A stretch of DNA of 64,000 nucleotides from Liolophura sinensis (taxonomy: Eukaryota > Mollusca > Polyplacophora > Chitonida > Chitonidae): contig NC_088295.1 in NCBI RefSeq assembly GCF_032854445.1, positions 188,501-252,500 on the forward strand, given 5' to 3'. The notes below the pieces were generated by a model, which saw only the letters and a program-made list of their open reading frames with translations, searched no databases and was not told the origin of the DNA. Numbering within the stretch: the first letter of the stretch is position 1; the number at the start of each line of letters is the position of its first letter. Made by a program: the position numbers and the translations under genes. Shown here piece by piece: positions 46,794 to 55,029 of the stretch.

Positions 46794-47115
46794 TTAAGCA
46801 CAGTTCGTAGAGCGTCCGCTTCGGGAGCGGTAGATTCAGGATCAATCCTGGGTCGAGTGACACCTAAGATTTTAAAAGAGGAAGTTGTGACTTCCTCGCT
46901 TTGCGCTCTGCATGAAGCGGATAGTGCCTGGTTAACCCGTATCAGTATAATGGCTCGGGTGGGGTAACGGTAAGGGCTCTCAGTGAAGCAGACCTAGATA
47001 AAAGAGCCGTGGAAATCCGTCCTGCAATATTACATGCACCCTAAGGATTCTTTCGTCGTCATGCGACTGAAAAATTGTTGAGCACGGCGTTAAACCCCAA
47101 GCACTCACTCACTAC
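46794..47115 (+). mobile_element. tRNA-derived SINE (family A) in the GCNT intron
   Basis: The tRNA-like head has GTTCGTAGAGCGTCCGCTTC and the B-box-like GATCAATCCTGGGTCGAG. The body has GAGGAAGTTGTGACTTCCTC, CCCGTATCAGTATAATGG and GTGGAAATCCGTCCTGC. The 3' end is AATTGTTGAGCACGGCGTTA, ACCCCAAGCACTCACTCACT. It matches the SINE at 62,057 throughout, apart from short indels. It sits antisense to the host gene. No clean target duplication was found. Confidence 0.8.
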
Positions 47116-47740
47116 ATATGATAAACTATATGCGTTATGCAATCGGCATTAGGAAATCACCTGTATAGGCCACACTCCCGCATATTCTCTGCGTTCACCA
47201 ACAGTAATAGTAAGCTATTCACAGAGCAAGCGTCTTGTCACCTAGAAAAGGCGTCTTATAAAACAAATTCAACTCTTCCCATATCTTTTGCCCTTAAGGT
47301 TCTTTCAGATTTCACTGTATAAACGTTAATTAACTCACAATTCTTTGTGAAACGACACGCAGATATAAGTTTGTTTTGCCATTTTGCTCGCTGGGCACAT
47401 GACATTGCTTAATAGAGGTAGAACAATGATCACCAATTGCACTGGCCCAAAGAATTCAATATATAAAATGTATATTTAGGAGTCTGCGACGATTGTTTCT
47501 TGAAAACTATCGACTAACATTTCTCACAGTTTGGAATGAAAGTGAAACATTAAGTAAAGTCTTTCATTCCTTAAACTGAAATTATACAAACAGACTGTGA
47601 TGTTTCTTAGGCTTACTGGGGTATAAAAAAAACGGCAGTTCAAATTTTGTATGAAGCGCTATCTGAAAATTTTACCGTCAACCCTTAACTATTTTTAAAC
47701 AAGATTGTCAACTGTTAACTGTCTGGAAGCGTATACTTAC
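47116..47740. other. Intron, no gene seen
   Basis: Single-copy-looking intron DNA up to the splice donor at 47,740. No other feature. Confidence 0.5.
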
Positions 47741-48797
47741 CAGAGTATCCTCCAGGAGGACGTAACGTGCCATAGAAGCCTTGATGGTGCAATGTGGCCC
47801 AGAAGTACTCGTCTGGGCTGTAAATATCCTCACACCACTTCAGCAAGTCGACAGCAAACTTATCCGTAAGGAGAAACTCCACGAAAGCTCTAGAGAATAC
47901 ACCATAAGCGCTCCCCTTTACAATGGTGATGTTATGGGGTGGTCTTTCTTTCAACTTCTCTGTTTTCTCTAAATGAAGTCGGGCACCTTCGGAAGCTTTC
48001 ACAAGTATGTGTTTGTAACGATAACGATTCGCCAACATTCGATCACCAGTAATGCCTTCAATGTCATTACTTCCATTGTAGATTTTTAATATTTTCACTA
48101 GTTCTGCATTTGTTTTTAATGGAAATGCTTGACTGGGTAAATTCAGAAAATATTTCCACGATGTACTTTTGACCACTAAGTCCTCCATACAGTTAATATC
48201 GGCTTTAAGTCTTGAAAATCCAGCGTAAACGACTTTCTCCGATTTTGAAACAATGAATACATTATCAAAACATTTCGCAATGGCTGCCATAGCGGTGTGG
48301 ACGGGTGAAGGGGAATTCCTATCAATGTGAAGGCAGTACAAGTTCTGAGGGCGGTATATGGCCTGCAAAAGCTTTTCTGCTTGCTCCGCCTCTTTGTACA
48401 GCAATATACTGAAAGCAATTGGGAATTCCTTTTCTTCCTTGCTTGAATTTGTAAAATATCCTTTAAGTCTCTTGTACCTATCGCAATCCTTTGTTAACAC
48501 CACAAATTTGTCGTCAGATATAAAGGGGTATATATACGACTTTTGTATCACCAACGCTTGTCTGATCTTTTCCTGCTCTCCTTCTAGATAAGCTGTGCAG
48601 TCAAGTGTTGAAGGTGGCGGGAAGTAATCTACCCACTTCGGACTTATGTCGTGGACACTGTCAACGGTGAATTTGTATCTTGCTGTGATGAAATGAATAA
48701 TAGCTACAGAAAATGTGATAGTTGTCATAAGCATCACCAGATGTCGTGTCCTGATCACCTTGTGTGGTACTGACGTCTTCAGGCAGGAAATCGACAT
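47741..48797 (-). CDS. GCNT-like beta-1,6-N-acetylglucosaminyltransferase, main coding exon
   Basis: Golgi type II membrane enzyme of the core-2/I-branching GlcNAc-transferase group (GT14). It would add beta-1,6-GlcNAc to O-glycan or lactosamine acceptors. The ATG at 48,797 follows an acceptor (GCTCCCCAG, ending 48,799). Residues ~20-38 form the signal-anchor (LVMLMTTITFSVAIIHF). A stem follows, then the catalytic domain: FPIAFSILLYKEAEQAEKLL, AIYRPQNLYCLHIDR, VVYAGFSRLKADINCM, WKYFLNLPSQAFPLKTN, GSAYGVFSRAFVEF and IYSPDEYFWATL with the conserved SPDE glutamate. Three N-glycosylation sequons are visible (NSS, NGS, NIT). The C-G-x-D-F-P motif usual before K-T-N is replaced by P-S-Q-A-F-P. The exon ends at a CTCTG|GTAAGT donor, phase 1, matching the exon at 41,133. 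The xylosyltransferase branch of GT14 is an alternative but fits less well. Confidence 0.85.
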
Positions 48798-49052
48798 CCT
48801 GGGGAGCAAGGCCTTCCACCGTCATGAGATTTGCAAACGTTACAGGATCCTCTGATGAGAAGAAAGTATGCAAGAGAATGTGTTTAGGATCTGTTACATT
48901 TCATATGGAATTGAACCTGGATGACACATTTAAATAAACTCAGACAGCAGCGACAATCTCGGCTGATTAAAATACGTTCGTAGCGCATGTCATATAGCAT
49001 ATCTCTACCTTCGAAATGTGTAAGTATACAATTTTCTGGATGTAGAACTTAC

Positions 49053-49165
49053 CTTGGAATGGAGCAAAATAAATCGTTCGGGCATAGTACATCTGATCGT
49101 CTTCAACTCGAGCAGTATATTCCAATCTTCACAACTCCACCGAAGTGACAGTTCACATATATAGA
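49053..49165 (-). promoter_or_regulatory. Probable promoter and 5' untranslated exon of the GCNT-like gene
   Basis: On the minus strand a TATA-like GTCTATATATGTG lies at about 49,155-49,167. Around 100 nt downstream a consensus donor CCAAG|GTAAGT occurs at 49,053/49,052. Paired with the acceptor at 48,799 this makes a short 254-bp first intron placed just before the ATG exon. Plausible but not proven without transcript data. Confidence 0.4.
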
Positions 49166-49665
49166 CCAACATTAGACGCACACGTGTCCTGCCCTATAAA
49201 CGTTAGATAACTTATTATACACACATTGACTGGTTAAGACCAGCGTAAGTCCACCAGGAATACAGGCCTACACCTACTGACTTGTACTGTTTGCTATTCC
49301 TCTGCTAATTAATTGTTCATTGTATCAAAGAGATCAAGCTGCTGACCCCGCCTTATGACAACAAAGCGCAAAGGTCTTACAAGCCCGCCATGCATTCCGA
49401 GTAAACAAACCACGCCGAAGTCAAACTGTTCCATACATAGATTAGAAATATTTTTGCATAAACAAACAAATGTAGATTAAGCAGGAATATTTGCCTCAAA
49501 TACACTGGGCGCGACCGCGCTACATCAGCCAATGGGTCAGAAAATTGACTCCTTGAAAGCTGCACTGTGAGAAGTATGGAAGAGTGGCCGAACACTGAAG
49601 TCCTTGAAAGCTGTACTGTGAGGAATATGGAAATGTGGCCGAAAATTGTATGTATATGTGCGCGC

Positions 49666-49724
<59 letters not shown>

Positions 49725-49729
49725 CGTGC

Positions 49730-49822
<93 letters not shown>

Positions 49823-49837
49823 CGTGTGTGTGTGGCG
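49666..49837. repeat. (GT)n microsatellite
   Basis: About 170 bp of GT dinucleotides with a few GCGTGC interruptions. Long Cys-Val (plus) and His-Thr (minus) frames across it are artefacts. Confidence 0.97.
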
Positions 49838-50039
49838 TTCTCATCAGGAATATTGGGTGTAGGCTGTGTAAAATCATAATTATATACAGTACGGTCATTG
49901 TTTACTTGACAACAGCAGTCAATTTTAACAACACAAAAACAGGGCCAGCGAGCACTGACTCTAATTTAACACTTCACGCTTAACAGATATCAAATCGGAT
50001 TTTCCTGATAAAATACTATACAAAGACAACCAAAATAAG

Positions 50040-50650
50040 TCAAGTATACCATTTCATATGTTAAAGCTTGGTTTCATACGGTACTTGATAAAATGGAAGA
50101 CAGTAAATGGTGGTGAGTGAAAAACAGCACACTGCCCGATATGACGACTAACGGAAAGAAAACAACGCTTTTCGATATTAATTTGTTGCCTGTGAACACT
50201 TAGCCTAGAGCACAGATCTGTTGTTTGGCCAATGTATTTTATACCACAGCCTGAACAAATGACACAGTATATCACAAATTTTTATTCACATGTTATATTT
50301 AACTTCAGGAACAGAGTTTGCACTAAATCCAGTGCAATGGCTCTCCACGGTATGGACACAAGCTCCACATCTATGTTTGTTACATTTAGTGTCCTGTGCA
50401 TTACACGGATTGTCAGAAAGAGATTCCGCGATTTCTTTAAGTTAGGGGTTTGACGTGTGCTGTTAATAATAGGTGATTTGCATAATATCTCTTTCACTGT
50501 AGCGCTATTATTTAATAGTGGTAATGTATTCATGACAATGGAGATTTTCCTGTGTATGCCTAGCATGGTCGCAGCTAAAGTGAAGATAAAGTTGAGTGTC
50601 TGTAAGTTTCTTAAAACTAGCTGTAATTATTACTCTTTCCTAATGTTCTG
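50040..50650 (-). pseudogene. Penelope-like element, linker and GIY-YIG nuclease fragment
   Basis: Minus-strand relic of the same family as the element at 39.2 kb. The segment 50,566-50,282 has PLLNNSATVKEIL and STRQTPNLKK. A Cys-rich CNKHRCGAC-type linker lies in an adjacent frame near 50,390. The segment 50,275-50,054 has MIYCVICSGCGIKYIGQTTD followed by an SVHRQQI helix. This is a well-preserved GIY-YIG core (Y-C-V/K-Y-I-G with the following R/H residues). No reverse transcriptase part is present upstream, so it is a 3'-end fragment, 5'-truncated, as is common for this class. Confidence 0.75.
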
Positions 50651-50859
50651 AGTTTAACCTTAGAGTCGAATGCATTGGAGATTGTACATCTGCTCGTAAA
50701 CATAGCATTGTGGCTGATATGTTATCCAGGACTTGAACCCTTATTTGTCTAGGTATCTTTGTATATTTACATGTATCCATTGTAAACATTTTTTCTTATT
50801 GTAAGGAGTTTAATATTTTGTTAGTGCACTTGTAGCTTAGGCACAGTCATCTATTTTCT

Positions 50860-50900
50860 AGGCGGTGGAGGGAGTGTTATGACCCAATATGTAACACATG
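50860..50900 (+). other. Possible LTR-retrotransposon 3' junction remnant
   Basis: A purine-rich GGTGGAGGGAG directly precedes TGTTATGACCCAA, the arrangement of a polypurine tract followed by an LTR start. The LTR-like start resembles that of the solo LTR at 2833 (TGTTACGACCCAA). The rest of the LTR is not seen, being replaced by the Tc1 relic. Confidence 0.25.
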
Positions 50901-50924
50901 TACGTTGTACTTCTTTAATTGTTA

Positions 50925-51641
50925 TATAAGAGATCGCCAGAAATCTGGACGTCCACGGGTAATGACGCACGCGAAAGATCACAAACCTCAGAAACAGACG
51001 TTATACGGTCCCAGAAACCGCTTGAATCATTCCAGACCACCGCCGCATAAACCAACAAACCACAACAAAACTGTCGGGGGAGACTGGATTGGTGTATTGT
51101 GCGCACGTCGTCCTGTGATACGCCCGTCGTTGAGTATCTCCAAGAAAGGTTGCAGTGCTGCAGAAAACACGTCAGACGCCTTGAACAATGGTGGCAAAAT
51201 ATACTGTTTACTGTCGAATCATGTTTCCACCTTTCCTATTCAGATGGGCGTCAACGCGTCCCATGTTGTCCTGAGAAACCGTTTCGCCGGCGGGTCAGCG
51301 GCAGAGTGGGGAGGTTTCACATTTCGCCACCGTATTCCTCTTGCTGGTGTTGACTGTAACTAAAAAGGCTGTAGGTTACGGAGACCAGATCTTTCAACCC
51401 ATTCTCGTCCCTCTCCTGCGGCGTCACGGCCCCAGAATCTCATTTTAGTAGGGCAATGCCGGTCAGCATACGGCTCAGGCGACAAAAACTTTTGTGGATG
51501 TCGTCCATTGGCCTGCAAATTCGCCTGACTTAGCACCTGTTGAGCACGTTTGGAACGAAATTGACCGACGTTTTTTCCTGAATGGGACGCAATGGATAAA
51601 GGCCTAATCAGGATCTGGGCCAAGATTCCGCAAGCAGTCCT
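50925..51641 (+). pseudogene. Tc1-like transposase, decayed, interrupted by the Polinton
   Basis: Pieces of a DDE/D transposase follow one another in changing frames. KSGRPRVMTH (HTH linker) is near 50,945. A block at 51,200-51,260 reads WWQNILFTVESCFHLSYSDG; the usual aspartate before E-S is a valine, so this catalytic residue is lost. Near 51,468-51,560 come HTAQATKTFV and WPANSPDLAPVEHVWNE, carrying the third catalytic position (SPDL). The coding similarity stops about 51,635, in the C-terminal helix, exactly where the Polinton terminus begins. The Polinton evidently inserted into this already or later decayed transposon. Confidence 0.75.
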
Positions 51642-51815
51642 AGTAGTATACAGAATCGAAGTTCTGGCACACCCTCCCCTGGGGCCCTCCCCAGAACAAA
51701 ATCGAGGCCCCCAGCCCCTTCTCGTGAAAGATATAAGTATAGTTGTATAGGTTCTGGCACACCCTCCCCTTGGCAAATAGAGGCCCCCCAGCGGAGGGCC
51801 TGATAGCTATCGAAA
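51642..51815 (+). repeat. Polinton terminal inverted repeat, left end of element 2
   Basis: Starts AGTAGTATACAGAATCG, then GTTCTGGCACACCCTCCCCT and GGGGCCCTCCCCAGAAC, AGGCCCCCAGCCCC. The GTTCTGGCACACCCTCCCCT block occurs a second time about 95 bp on (51,752), so the TIR has an internal duplication. It is complementary in order to the terminus at 1077-935. The right TIR of this copy is outside the window. Confidence 0.7.
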
Positions 51816-51852
51816 TTTCTTATTAGGTATACAGAGAATACAATGAATAATC

Positions 51853-52101
51853 ATGGGATCTCCCGCGATGGAAACGACCAGCCAGCCTATTTGGGCGAAG
51901 TTAGTCGGCACGGTGCAAGACTTGCGAGGCTACAAAGAAGTCACCGACAGCATGTTTGAAGACGGACGCGTCAACGCGGGCCGGCTGCTCGTGCTGAAGC
52001 TCTTCACCAACGACGTGTGCGCTTCGGTGGATCACCCCGAGCCAATCCGGCAGTATTATGAAAACCTGCTGCTGCCCGAGCTAATGAGGCAACAACCCTA
52101 A
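51853..52101 (+). CDS. Small Polinton protein, unknown
   Basis: An 82-codon frame just inside the TIR. The ATG at 51,853 has a second in-frame ATG five codons on. It is predicted soluble and mainly helical, with no cysteine-rich motif (one Cys) and no membrane segment. Phrases are WAKLVGTVQDLRGYKEV and NAGRLLVLKLFTNDV, ending in LLPELMRQQP. It resembles nothing I can name. Position and codon composition match the element and not the host. It converges with the minus-strand gene block, whose last stop is at 52,166, leaving 64 bp between them. It could be a regulatory or virion-associated small protein. Coding status is moderate because of its short length. Confidence 0.5.
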   Translation: MGSPAMETTSQPIWAKLVGTVQDLRGYKEVTDSMFEDGRVNAGRLLVLKLFTNDVCASVDHPEPIRQYYENLLLPELMRQQP

Positions 52102-52165
52102 CCCCCAGAACATCATTCGGAAGGAGCGTTTTTCAGCTCTTGCCGAGCTAGTTTTCGGCCGCGAT

Positions 52166-52690
52166 CTATAAGGTGTCCAGCTCCTGAACGACTTGCCTGT
52201 ACTCTATGTCCGAAATAACACCATCAGATAATGCCGTAGATACCTGCGCACGGATGCTGTTAAGTTTGGCCTCAGCCAACAGCCGTATATCGTTATGTTT
52301 CTTGGCCTTTGCGTGAAGTCGGCGGCTAACGAATTTTCCGGCGGCATTTAAGACACCGCAAGCTATGGCCGCAGCTTCCATAGCCAAGACAGAAGGGGCT
52401 GGAATTATTGTTGTGAGTAGTCCCAGACCTGCAACCCCTAGTCCCAAACCGGCCGTGAGCATGGCCGAATCAAGAGCCTCGGCGGCTAAGACACCGCGCC
52501 GGTACTTTTTGTACAAGGCCCGGCGGAGATCTTGGTCAGATTCAAGCTGCCTCTGTATTTCGCTGATATACTGCAGAAGATGGGCGTGCGCCACACCCTC
52601 CGGGGGGTTTTCAACCATCGGCGCGGTCGGGGTCAAGGGATGGTCATCCGTCGGCTCTTCATCCGTGATCGTCGGGTACAGTCGCCCCAT
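52166..52690 (-). CDS. Conserved Polinton protein with hydrophobic central segment
   Basis: A 174-codon frame, ATG at 52,690 (MGRLYPTITDEEP), last of a four-gene minus-strand run and 10 nt after the previous stop. The N-terminal ~50 residues are acidic and Pro-rich. A helix with SEIQRQLESDQDLRRALYKK follows. Then comes a long Gly/Ala/Leu-rich hydrophobic stretch (LTAGLGLGVAGLGLLTTIIP, continuing ~20 residues), and a basic/charged C-terminal helix with KFVSRRLHAKAKKHNDIRLL and SDIEYRQVVQEL. I recall this type from other invertebrate Polintons, where a glycine-rich membrane-active region precedes a basic helical tail. Role unassigned: possibly a membrane-interacting minor virion protein. The frame is intact. 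Confidence 0.65.
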   Translation of the reverse strand: MGRLYPTITDEEPTDDHPLTPTAPMVENPPEGVAHAHLLQYISEIQRQLESDQDLRRALYKKYRRGVLAAEALDSAMLTAGLGLGVAGLGLLTTIIPAPSVLAMEAAAIACGVLNAAGKFVSRRLHAKAKKHNDIRLLAEAKLNSIRAQVSTALSDGVISDIEYRQVVQELDTL

Positions 52691-52700
52691 ATTGTCTATC

Positions 52701-53525
52701 CTACGAATCAATAACGTCGGTTAGCTCTAAATTGTCATCGGGGCTACTAACAAGAAAGCGGCGAAGGCCTATACCGCACTCTAAATTGATTGCATCGAGA
52801 TTTAAAACGCCCCCTATGACGACTCGTATATCCTCGAGAGAGTTCCGGATGATTGGGTCGCCCTGGGCCTGTAATTTAACCATCAGTCTGAGATCCTTTG
52901 TATCGTCCTCCGCAGGCCACCTTATTTTAACCCCGGTAATCAAAGTGCAACGGCGTTGTTCGGCCGCGCCAAGTATGAGGTTGAAGATAAGTATAGATCC
53001 GGGGGTTAGTAGTAGTGAGCCTTTAAAATCGGTTTGCGCGGTAGGACGCACGGCCTCTACACCAGGCGCCGCAGATAGTGTGAAGTAACCTCTTCCACCC
53101 AAAGCTATATGACAGTCGCTGGTTGGTATCCACGACGCCAAAGAGGCTCCGGAGTTGAAAACTTTTTTCACCAGGGCCCTAGTGTCCTGGACCGTCATCG
53201 GGGTCACCTTCACATTTATCAACCAATCGGGGTCGCGAGCTCTGGCAAGAACAAAGCGGTCTTCAAAGCGAATTAAAGAGAGTTTTTGTTCTTCAGTTAC
53301 CTCAAACGGTGACCTGCGATCTTGCTCTACAGAGGATAAGACATCTTGAAGGGAAGCAAACGTGGCAGGTTCAGCTTGCCCCGGAGTCTTTTTGAGGATG
53401 TACTTGCCACTTTAAAACTCGAAGGCGTAGATTTTACCTTCCTGGCCTTGAACTTCGAACTTCGACACATCAGCCAAGTCGCTTAAAGATAGGCACGCAG
53501 ACCTGGGGCCGGCTGCATCCACCAT
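52701..53525 (-). pseudogene. Modular structural-type protein C (shared N-terminal module, distinct body), one nonsense codon
   Basis: The ATG at 53,525 stands 2 nt after the stop of gene B. The first ~37 codons (CLSLSDLADVSKFEVQGQEG, then KIYAFEF) match the start of gene B, after which a TAA (53,413-53,411) interrupts, and the frame continues open to 52,701 with SGKYILKK, as in B. Beyond the module the protein is unrelated to B. An EEQKLSLIRFEDRFVLARAR helix leads into a beta-rich body (WLINVKVTP, CHIALGGRGYFTLSA, GSLLLTPGSILIFNLILG, LRRFLVSSPDDNLEL). It could be a spike, fibre or minor capsid component. With one in-frame nonsense codon in ~275 it is formally broken, unless the codon is read through. 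Family not known to me. Confidence 0.55.
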
Positions 53526-53527
53526 AC

Positions 53528-54357
53528 TTATTGTATTTCTAGGATAGCATTAAGCTTCTCTATATGTATAAGCTTGCCGTTTTTTTCTAAAAGTGATAAG
53601 GTCAAGTGCTTTATATTGTCGGCGCGCAAGGCTTTGTAATGTGAGTTGGGAAATGAAAACGTCTTCACGCAGTTTATCCATTCACCAGGCACGTTGATGG
53701 TCTGAAGTAGTGTGGAACTGCCTCCGTACTCTGAGGTTATTCTCCAGTTTTTTCTGGCGTCCAGTTCATCTAAATGCACGAAGATTTCTCTGTGTGTGAC
53801 CAAATTAGGTATATTTTCACCCTCCACAACACCCCCCCCCCCCCTATAGGTGCAATCCCCTCGGAGAACCCTAAGAAGGGGGCAAGCTCTTGGAACATTA
53901 TGAAGGTATTTTCTGGGATGGTAAGGACTAAGCGGCCCGTGGCTTTATTTACTTCCAGAGAAACCCCACGCGGGAGGAATATATTCTTGTTCAGCATACA
54001 GAGATTGTAGTCGCTCGTCGGCACTTCAAAACGTTTACCATCAAGCAAGAAGCCCACTCCGGGTGGGATATTCACCAAGTTCGGGTAGAATGCTACCTCG
54101 CGAAGGGCGATTTTAAGGTGGCCGTCGAGGTTGTTAATGACTTGATTCAACACGTGATGTACATTATTTTCAACGTTATTAAATGTGAGTAACTTCGAAT
54201 CGGCAGGTTTCCCCGCAATTTTTTTGCGGATGTACTTACCACTTTGAAACTCGAAGGCGTAGATTTCACCATCCTGGCCTTCGAGTTCGAAATCCGACAC
54301 ATCTGCCAAGTCGATTAAAAACATGCGCGCAGACCTGGTACCGACTGCGCCCTCCAT
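53528..54357 (-). pseudogene. Modular structural-type protein B (shared N-module plus A-like body), frameshift in a C13 tract
   Basis: The ATG at 54,357 is 2 nt after the stop of gene A. Residues ~1-48 are the N-terminal module shared with C (MFLIDLADVSDFELEGQDG, IYAFEFQSGKYIRKK). The D-L-x-D-V ... G-x-I-Y ... G-K-Y pattern resembles the short repeat common in phage tail fibres. The rest is a paralogue of gene A: NNLDGHLKIALREVAFYPN, GVGFLLDGKRFEVPT, SLEVNKATGRLVLTIPENT, GFSEGIAPIGG. A run of 13 C (53,832-53,844 on plus) shifts the frame. The remainder (53,827-53,528: REIFVHLDEL, STLLQTI, LEIQ) is open in the next frame. It is formally broken, but homopolymer slippage or an assembly error could explain it. 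Confidence 0.6.
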
Positions 54358-54359
54358 AC

Positions 54360-55019
54360 TTATTGTATTTCTAGGGTAGCACTGAGGTATCCTACATTAA
54401 TATACTTACCGTATTTATCTAAAAGTGCCACGGTCAAGTGCGTTATATAGCCGTCGCTAAAGGCTTTGTACTGTGGGTTGGGAAATGAAACCGTCTTCCT
54501 GCAGTTTATCCCTTCACCAGTCACGGCGATGGCCTGAAGTAGTGTTGAACCGCCACCGAAATCTGAGGTTATTCTCACGTTTTCTGAGGTGCTCAGTTCA
54601 TCCAAATGCACGAAGACTTCTTTGTGTGAGACCAAGTTAGGTAGATTTTTACCCTCCATAGTCCCCCCTATAGGCGCAATCCCGTCGGAAAACCCTAAGA
54701 TGGGGGCAGGCTCTTGGAGCGTTATGATGGAATTTTTAGGGAGGGTAAGGACTAGGCGGCCCGTGGCTTTATTCAATCCCAAAGAAACCCCATGCGGGTG
54801 GAATATGTCCTTGTCCAGCATACAGACATTGTAGTAGCCCGTCGGCACTTCAACACGTTTGCCATCAAGCAAGAAGCCCACTCCGGAGGGGATATTCACC
54901 CAGGCTGGGTAGAATGTTATCTCGCGAAGGGCGGTTTTAAGGCGGCCGTCGAGGTTGTTAAGGGCATGAGGCAGCGTGTGCTGTGCCCCATTTAGAATGT
55001 CAGTCAATGTGATGAACAT
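54360..55019 (-). CDS. Structural-type protein A, penton/fibre-like candidate
   Basis: An intact 219-codon frame, ATG at 55,019 (MFITLTDILNGAQ), first of the minus-strand run. It lacks the ~48-residue N-terminal module of genes B and C. The body includes ALNNLDGRLKTALREITFYP, GVGFLLDGKRVEVPTGYYNV, SLGLNKATGRLVLTLP, GFSDGIAPIGG, NLVSHKEVFVHLDEL, STLLQAI and a terminal TLEIQ. It is dominated by predicted beta strands and without membrane segments. Similar proteins recur in invertebrate Polintons as I remember them. A minor capsid (penton, single jelly-roll) or surface role fits but is not demonstrated. It is divergent from the plus-strand gene at 55,030 with only 10 bp between start codons. Confidence 0.65.
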   Translation of the reverse strand: MFITLTDILNGAQHTLPHALNNLDGRLKTALREITFYPAWVNIPSGVGFLLDGKRVEVPTGYYNVCMLDKDIFHPHGVSLGLNKATGRLVLTLPKNSIITLQEPAPILGFSDGIAPIGGTMEGKNLPNLVSHKEVFVHLDELSTSENVRITSDFGGGSTLLQAIAVTGEGINCRKTVSFPNPQYKAFSDGYITHLTVALLDKYGKYINVGYLSATLEIQ

Positions 55020-55029
55020 TTTAGCCACG

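Noticed and set aside
46794-47115. tRNA gene (A and B box-like sequences)
   Set aside because: The head does not fold as a full tRNA and is fused to a body and tail shared by three dispersed copies; it is a SINE.
49377-49983. Long His-Thr and Cys-Val open frames on both strands
   Set aside because: They translate a (GT)n microsatellite and have no flanking coding sequence.
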